Shown in pieces: positions 58,218 through 64,000 of a stretch of 64,000 nucleotides of DNA. Source of the stretch: Sclerodactyla briareus (taxonomy: Eukaryota > Echinodermata > Holothuroidea > Dendrochirotida > Sclerodactylidae); the NCBI GenBank assembly GCA_026419785.1, contig JAODTK010000067.1, positions 1-64,000 on the forward strand, read 5' to 3'. The position numbers and the translations under genes were made by a program. The notes under the pieces are model-generated. The model did no database searches and had not been told where the DNA came from. It worked only from the letters and a program-made list of their open reading frames with translations. The first letter of the stretch is position 1; every line of letters begins with the position of its first letter.

Positions 58218-58328
58218 CGAGACTTTGAACGGTTCCGGTGATCCCACTGTTAATTGTGTAACTTCCAGATTCTGTCTCAATCTTCACATTGTTCGTAACT
58301 TCCTCACAGTCTCTCGGATACTGGGGAT
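58218..58328 (-). pseudogene. Fibrinogen-related domain, first FReD exon, copy C
   Basis: From acceptor CTACAAG to donor GTAAAA, 111 nt. It reads DPQYPRDCEEVTNNVK, ESGSYTI and ITGT in one frame, then a one-base excess hides the FKV motif of copy A. This is the cleanest copy of the domain start. Open sequence continues upstream (QVYPFSLFIHFVLLLQ), which is hydrophobic but lies in intron in copy A, so I do not read it as coding. Confidence 0.75.
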
Positions 58329-59069
58329 CTTGTAGTAGAAGTACGAAGTGTATGAATAGTGAAAACGGATAGACTTGCAAGTTGAAGTAGCACTCGTGTG
58401 GCATATATCGGGTAAACAGACTTCAACAAATGGATTCTACGTGATTGTGGCGGACATTTTGATGATGCAAGTGACTAAGGGCGATTCATATCATGCGTCA
58501 TTACCTACAACGCGATTGAAATTCGCTATGAGGTCATATCCTTTCATTGCCTACGATTTGAACAATTGTAACATTGTCTACTGTTACAATATTCTCCGAA
58601 TCGCCGCCATCATCTGTTGTGTAATGTGTACTTTTCACGTGTTATGTTATATATACTTGCTTGTATTGCAGAAGTATGTATTCAACACAAACGCAACTAA
58701 TAAACAAACGAACCAACTGTGAAAACACAGAAAAGAATACCGTAGTAGGTTTTCTGTATTTCTCACCTCTGGCCCTTTTGAGAGATAGGTAATCCATTAA
58801 TGAAGTTACACAATACAAGACCCCTTGCCAAATTGAATTTACAGTGTCCTCTATCCCTGATTACAAATTGGCAAGCGTTCCATAAACAAATATAATCTGG
58901 AATATCAATGCCGAATGCAGTACATGGACGACATTCTTAGATCACAATAATTAGAGACGATGCCTTCTATAGCGGAAGTAAATAAAGTGAAGAAGGAAAG
59001 ATAAGACTGAGCAACACATAAGGTAGAGAGTTATTCGCACATACCATGAATGTTGGGGACAAGGGGTGG

Positions 59070-59125
59070 GGGTCATCCATAACTTCAATAGCTTCGAGGG
59101 AAGCAGGAACAATGTAAGAAGAGGC
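59070..59125 (-). CDS. Possible upstream exon of FReD copy C
   Basis: The minus strand reads YIVPASLEAIEVM, matching YIVSASLEAVQVM of copy A, and remains open beyond. The donor seen in copy A (GTGAGT) is not kept. Evidence rests only on frame conservation. Confidence 0.25.
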
Positions 59126-60547
59126 CACAATAATATGGGCCAAGCTTTGGAGAGAACACCCTTTTTGGACATCCTTCAATAAAACAAAATCTGGCAATTC
59201 CACACCCTGACAACGCTGATGCAGTTGTCAATACTACCTCACCACTGGTGCGCCTTCTTGTCCTCGACCTCAGATGATTAGTATCGAATCAGCCTAGTGG
59301 AAAAAACAAAAAAATATGGTGTCGGTGTATTCCTGAATATTGAATATTTATTTCGCAGGCATTCAAGAGAGAGCAAACAATTTTAAGCGCATGGTGTTCC
59401 ACCAAAATACCCTATCATTGCATGTGATCACTGGGTACGGAGCCGGTCGTCCTCATCCATCAGTCGATGAATCCGGTGTTAGTTTTATTTCACTAGGCAG
59501 CTATGGTCTTTATCACTGCTCACATTTCTGAATTCTGATTGATGAATAAACAATGTATCATATTTCCCATTTCCTTTAAATAACCGGTGATTGGTGATTT
59601 CAAATAATAGGTTGCATGTCGAATTCCCTATACTTTATAATTTGTACGTTCTCCAGACATTTACCGATCATTTAAGCACAATGTAGAGTAAACATTTATT
59701 CTGTGCAGAATGGAGAAATTTGACTAAATTATCTGATGTTGTGTTCACTGCTTTGTTTTTTTTCAGTTCTAATTGAGCACTTGAATCAGGTCTAATTGAG
59801 AGGACATCTGCTTCAATGTTATGGGCCTCTGACTTCTACCTCTCAATTCCGTGATTTACATTTTTCTTGCTGCATAGAACACATTGTCTGCTTTATTGTC
59901 CACCTCATTACAATTTATAAACTCATGTGGTTAGAATAAATGCATAGTAGGAGCTTGAACTAGTTGATCGGGATCGTTTTTTCCATTCTTATAGGGCCCT
60001 TATTTCAAATGAATTCCTATAACGTAGAGGAGTTCATGGCACACCTGAAAGTTTTGGGAGTGTGTATAGGTGTGCACTGTTTGCGTGCGAGTTTATGTTT
60101 TCTCTCCAAATTATAAAAAAACAACGTAACTCGTTATGAACGTTTTTGTTTGAGTTCAAGTATACTTGAAGCATGGTTACAACTTTTTGATTTGGTGACA
60201 GAGTCCGCAAACCTGATTGCGTAAGAATTGTTTTTATGGCGGAAAAACTATCTGATTTCTATGAATTTAATTACAAAATCAATTTGGAGTCCGGGGAAAT
60301 AATATCAACTTACATAGGTGGAATGTTTGAAATATAGCTTTCAGGACCCGCGGGCATGATCTATAACTGTTTTTCTCCACGAGAAATTTGAGTTGGTAGG
60401 TATGAATAAACAGGAGTATTAGCAACTGCGGGAATTTGGCTCTAATTTCGAACCAGTTGGAAAACAATATATCTTCGCTTATCTGGAGAAAACCAAAGCG
60501 ATATTACTAGAGTTACTCTCATATTATATTTTTGTATGCTCATTGTA

Positions 60548-60573
60548 GTGAGGCGCTTTCGCGAAGGTTTGGT
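60548..60573. promoter_or_regulatory. 26-nt identity block, copy C
   Basis: Identical to 32,348-32,373, with the GCTTTCGCGAAGG core. Confidence 0.35.
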
Positions 60574-60764
60574 ATCGTGAGGCGCATGGAGCTCGCCTTC
60601 GAAGTAGAAAGCGGTTGTAGAGGCCCAATTATGATTTAGGGATAAACACGGTAGCGAGGGATCCCGTTCAACGTCTCAAATGTGATGTTTAAAACCGAGA
60701 TCAACTATCGTGAGGCTGAGACAACCGAGGTGATAGCCTCAAAGGTCTCTGAAACCTTCAGTCT

Positions 60765-62115
60765 TAGAGACCTTTGATGACTTCGATGAAAGGCCACACC
60801 CTCGTAGGTGCCTCGTTTTTATCCCCATTCATAAATTCCAGCCCGACCAATTCTTTGAACAGAGATGAACAAATCTTCAAATATTTGATATTCATTAATA
60901 TTCTTCTTGCGAGTAATTTTGACATAGAGAAAACTGAAATACATTAGGTCATTTTAGTATACGGTAGCGTCGATCAACTTCTTTTCAATTGAGCATATGA
61001 TAAATGTTAAATGTGACAAAACGCAGTTATTATTATGCCCCGGCTTGTTCAGGCCCAGTTTACAGCGGAATTCACAGGAATTATCGCACAAATTTAAATT
61101 TAAGCGATTGTAAAAATGTTGCCGCCAAAATGACAAGATAATCAAATGATGACATTTCCGTTTCATGCATGAATTTCAAAGCCGCAATGTTTACACGTCT
61201 ATCATACAGACAGAACAGCTCTGATTACGCGAGCAATACAATGAATAAGTACGAAAACGGACGCACCTATTTGTACGTAATCAGGACAGGATTAACAGGT
61301 ATGGTGGTACGGTCGACGTCGGACTGCGTAATCATGCAGGTGTAAGTGGTGTGTGAGCAGTTAAAGCCCATTGTTTTGTCCGCTCTACCGGGTATATACG
61401 GTATATACAGGGTTCGAAAGGACTTGCACCATTAATCAGCATTTGGCGCGTCTTCAGGAACTGCAACACGACCGTATTAAAATGCGGCGGTATCATCAGG
61501 AGATATACATATTATCTTCCACGGTATCTCTAGATTTTCAGGGCTTTTTCAGCGTTGGGGTGGGGTGTGGGGGTTCTGTGAGTGGGGATGTAATTGTGTT
61601 ACTTAATCGATACCTGTTATGAACAGTCTAGATTAAGATTCTACTGAAACCTGAAACACCTCCGCCTCGTTGTTAATCAATAATTTCCAGTATTACATTC
61701 TTTCAGCGTTTTCAAGTTTCATAAGGTATTTGGATTACGATTATCTTGTTGTGACCAAATATGTAATACTATATCAACTATCTGAGTATCAAAACAAGCC
61801 GAAAAATCATGGTTTCATCAAATCCCCGGATAACGAATTATGCAATTCACTCTGTGAATCATATACCGGCACAATCGAAGGGTAATTATGAAACTATTAG
61901 TACGGTTATAGGTATGTTCAGCAAGCAGCAGGTGAATTAGGAAGTTAGTAGGAATCCGAAGTTTAGGTAATATTTCTTGCTCGGCGTTCAACTACCATGA
62001 ATGAACCAACTTGTTTCTTGTATTGGCGAGGCGGTGTGAGAGGACGCATGTGTTCGATTGCGCTTTGCCATATAATAAACTCTAAGTTCGTGTCACATGA
62101 AGGTTTCTACCATTG
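60765..62115. other. No supported gene
   Basis: This interval corresponds to 32.7-37.1 kb of copy A but holds neither the TCTATAGA clusters nor the 11-bp arrays. Only short frames are present. Confidence 0.4.
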
Positions 62116-62117
62116 CA

Positions 62118-62410
62118 TCTGAGACAAAATGACAACGAGAAGTATTGATGAGAGTACAAAACATTATACAGCGCACCTTGGCAAAGTTTTGGCATTTGAT
62201 AAAATTGAAATAATCTGGGGTGTCCATGTGATGCTTGTATTAATGGTAAATTCATTCTTTATAACCGAGGAGGTTAAGCCTCTAATGCAAGCTTCCCCGT
62301 CGAAATAAGTTAGTTAGATCGCTGTTGAACCAAACTAATCAGTAGGCCTAATAGTTGGGGTTTACAACAGAATTCGGAATAAGGCCAGGGTCACTGGGAC
62401 AAACCTCCAC
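62118..62410. repeat. Segmental duplication, copy C, part matching 37.1-37.4 kb
   Basis: Shares ATGACAACGARAAGTAT and the GAGGTTARGCTCTAAT region with copy A. The match resumes at 63,690-63,870 after two retroelement insertions. Confidence 0.55.
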
Positions 62411-62730
62411 ACCTCCATATTCGTACTATTTCAGAAATATTCAGAGACATCAGTTGTGAAGGACCAATTGGTAATGGATTTCAAATTGACAGTACTGAGT
62501 TATATAGCACCGTTTTAAAATAGGCTCCTTCGATCTGGGCCTAGGATTTCTTCCTTAATATGGAGGTCAGACGTCAACCGAGGCAGTTTTGTCGTTTGAG
62601 CTGCATATTAACAAACACAGTAAAGTAAAACTCGTCGAGCAACCTCCCCTCAAGCTCAAGGCAACATACGTTCATGAATTAATTATCGTCGAGCGTTATT
62701 CGACTGCCAAAACTAACGTTTTAAAAAGTT

Positions 62731-62937
62731 TCAAATGTTAGTTGGCCACATCGATTCCTCGGGCGACAAATGCATGCACACACCACATTCTGCACAATTC
62801 ACCTGAAGCCCAAGTTCTCTTAAAAAGGAAGAACCTACCTTCACATTGTCTCTTAAGGTGTGAAAGTGTTTTTTGCTGCCAGAATGGATGACAATATTAT
62901 TCATAAGGCAGTTGTGTATTGTCTGTACGCGGATCAC
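62731..62937 (-). mobile_element. Ty3/gypsy-like reverse transcriptase scrap
   Basis: The minus frame reads NNIVIHSGSKKHFHTLRDNV, ELGLQVNCAECGV and HLSPEESMWPTN. The order matches the gypsy-type polymerase: the catalytic YxDDI box (here mutated to MNNI), SxSKxEHxxxLR, GLxxNxxKCxF, and HxISPEGIxP. Only about 65 residues remain and the catalytic aspartates are lost. Confidence 0.6.
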
Positions 62938-63084
62938 AAGTAGGTTTACCCTTTTTTTTGGTGGGACAAATAGGCCACACGCGACGCAATTTGTACTGAA
63001 CTATTAAATATCATCACTGAAAACGGAGGAAGGAATCATGTGTAACGGAAACAAACAAAATTCATGCGGATAGTAATTTGGTTC

Positions 63085-63630
63085 AAGATAAACTTACTTT
63101 GGTTAACAATGGCATCATTCACTGCTATAGACCTTCAAAACGTACTATTTTCAGAGCTAATATCTGGTATTATTACGCGAACCCCCAAACCAAAACGCTC
63201 CATATTAAGCCAGAGTTTTTCCGCATCTTCATTGGCTTCCTGTTGAGCAGCGGATTTCGTTTAAGATTCTCCTTATTGTTTTTCGTGCTATTACTAATCT
63301 CCCCATCGTACATCAGGATTACCGCTTCCCATCGACCCTCTAGATGCTCCGTAGTTCTGACAAAAAATCTTTGTTGGTTCCATCCATCCGTACAAAATCC
63401 TACGGGGATCGATCTTTCTAAACATTTGCGTCGTATCAATGGAATGCACTACCGCTGTCTGTAAGAACCTCAGAATCTTCCTAGTTTCAACCAAAGCTCA
63501 ATCACCTCTCTCTTCTAGGCGTTTCCTAGCGCGTTAAATCGTTGTCTCTCTATGCTAGTTGTATTAGCGCTATATAATGCTTATTATCAGTATTAATTAT
63601 TATTATCTTATTATTAATATATTATATTTT
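63085..63630 (+). mobile_element. CR1/L2-like LINE 3' end
   Basis: The plus strand keeps a LINE C-terminus in outline: a FRLRFSLLFFVLLLISPSYI segment (the LLxxKALHxxxPxYI motif), HRPSR, and SFNQSSITSLF near the end. It closes with GCGCTATATAATGC (about 63,568) and an ATT-rich tail. It is inserted in the duplicated region of copy C. Stops show it is dead. Confidence 0.55.
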
Positions 63631-63689
63631 ATACCAAGGGTAGTTTCGGTGTGGAAAATCGGGTGTTCAAGAAAATGAGGTGAAAACAC

Positions 63690-63870
63690 TACTTATTTCA
63701 TCGTAGGGATTAAAGACTAGGATCGGAATTATAGTACTCAACCACAACTGACATACCTTGTAAAATATCTGACACTGGCTCGTTTTTTAGTTGTTGCAAA
63801 AACTCAGAAATACAATTCCACTTGCATTCGAATAGTATGATGATACACCAATGAAAATAATATCACATTA
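63690..63870. repeat. Segmental duplication, copy C, part matching 37.76-37.96 kb
   Basis: Shares TAGGATCGGAATTA, ACCTTGTAAAA and a GTTGCAAAAA...CAG...AAT segment with copy A. Confidence 0.55.
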
Positions 63871-64000
63871 GCACCACTACAGTAATCTAAGTAATTTGTC
63901 CGATCTTTTTTAAATCCTCCCTTGCCTATGATATTACGCTTAAGTGAAGATCAGATTTTCTGAATTGCTCCAACCAAATGTACCTGGGTTCCCAGCTGAA

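Larger units (their letters stand above)
54177..60760 (-). repeat. Segmental duplication, FReD gene region copy C
   Basis: Direct-orientation duplicate of about 25,020-32,740 (anchors given there). The offset drifts from about 29.1 kb to 28.2 kb, showing indels in both copies. It begins right after the ATCT microsatellite. Confidence 0.85.

Overview
The window is animal nuclear DNA, AT-rich and full of repeats. There are no operons or Shine-Dalgarno-led reading frames. What codes does so in short exons with GT/AG-type borders, between CR1/L2-like LINEs, tRNA-derived SINEs, microsatellites and small DNA transposons. Fibrinogen-related domains, a sushi domain and a probable SUEL-type lectin domain, together with CR1/L2-like LINEs, suggest a marine invertebrate, probably a deuterostome (echinoderm, hemichordate or lancelet). 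I cannot name the species.

Layout. 1-6 kb: dispersed repeats, including a family with a GCGCCACC/GGTGGCGC hairpin, and one tRNA-derived SINE. 6-10.8 kb, minus strand: remnants or exons of a mosaic extracellular protein, in coding order a 75-nt exon, a sushi exon, a Thr/Ser/Pro-rich stretch and a SUEL-lectin-like exon, with a trinucleotide microsatellite in between. 11-25 kb: dispersed repeats, a broken CR1/L2-like LINE (about 19.3-20.5 kb, plus strand), diverged tandem repeats and two long pyrimidine tracts.

25-64 kb: a minus-strand cluster of fibrinogen-related (FReD) genes or pseudogenes, the main result. Copy A (exons at 29.8, 28.3 and 25.4 kb) and copy C (exons at 58.2, 56.6 and 55.0 kb) are direct repeats of one gene region several kilobases long. 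Two detached terminal exons lie at 43.2-43.5 kb (D) and 53.3-53.5 kb (B). Copy C has lost about 90 bp from its middle exon and its last exon is split. Every copy carries stops or frame breaks, so these are either decaying paralogues or an assembly with single-base errors. A block of about 90 bp in the intron before the middle exon is better conserved than the exons.

Inside copy A's region, and absent from C at the matching place, sit two adjoining perfect minisatellites with 11-bp units: 44 copies of TTTCTATAGAG (35,416-35,899), then 110 copies of AAATTCTTTAG (35,921-37,130). The two units are related (8 of 11 bases), and scattered TCTATAGA motifs occur over the 2 kb upstream. Between the FReD copies lie a 1.3-kb non-autonomous terminal-inverted-repeat transposon (44.0-45.3 kb) and a decayed minus-strand LINE (46-48 kb). 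A Ty3/gypsy reverse transcriptase scrap and a second plus-strand LINE 3' end have landed in copy C's upstream part (62.7-63.6 kb).

I see no complete intact gene. All domain calls come from reading motifs by eye, without alignment or database search.
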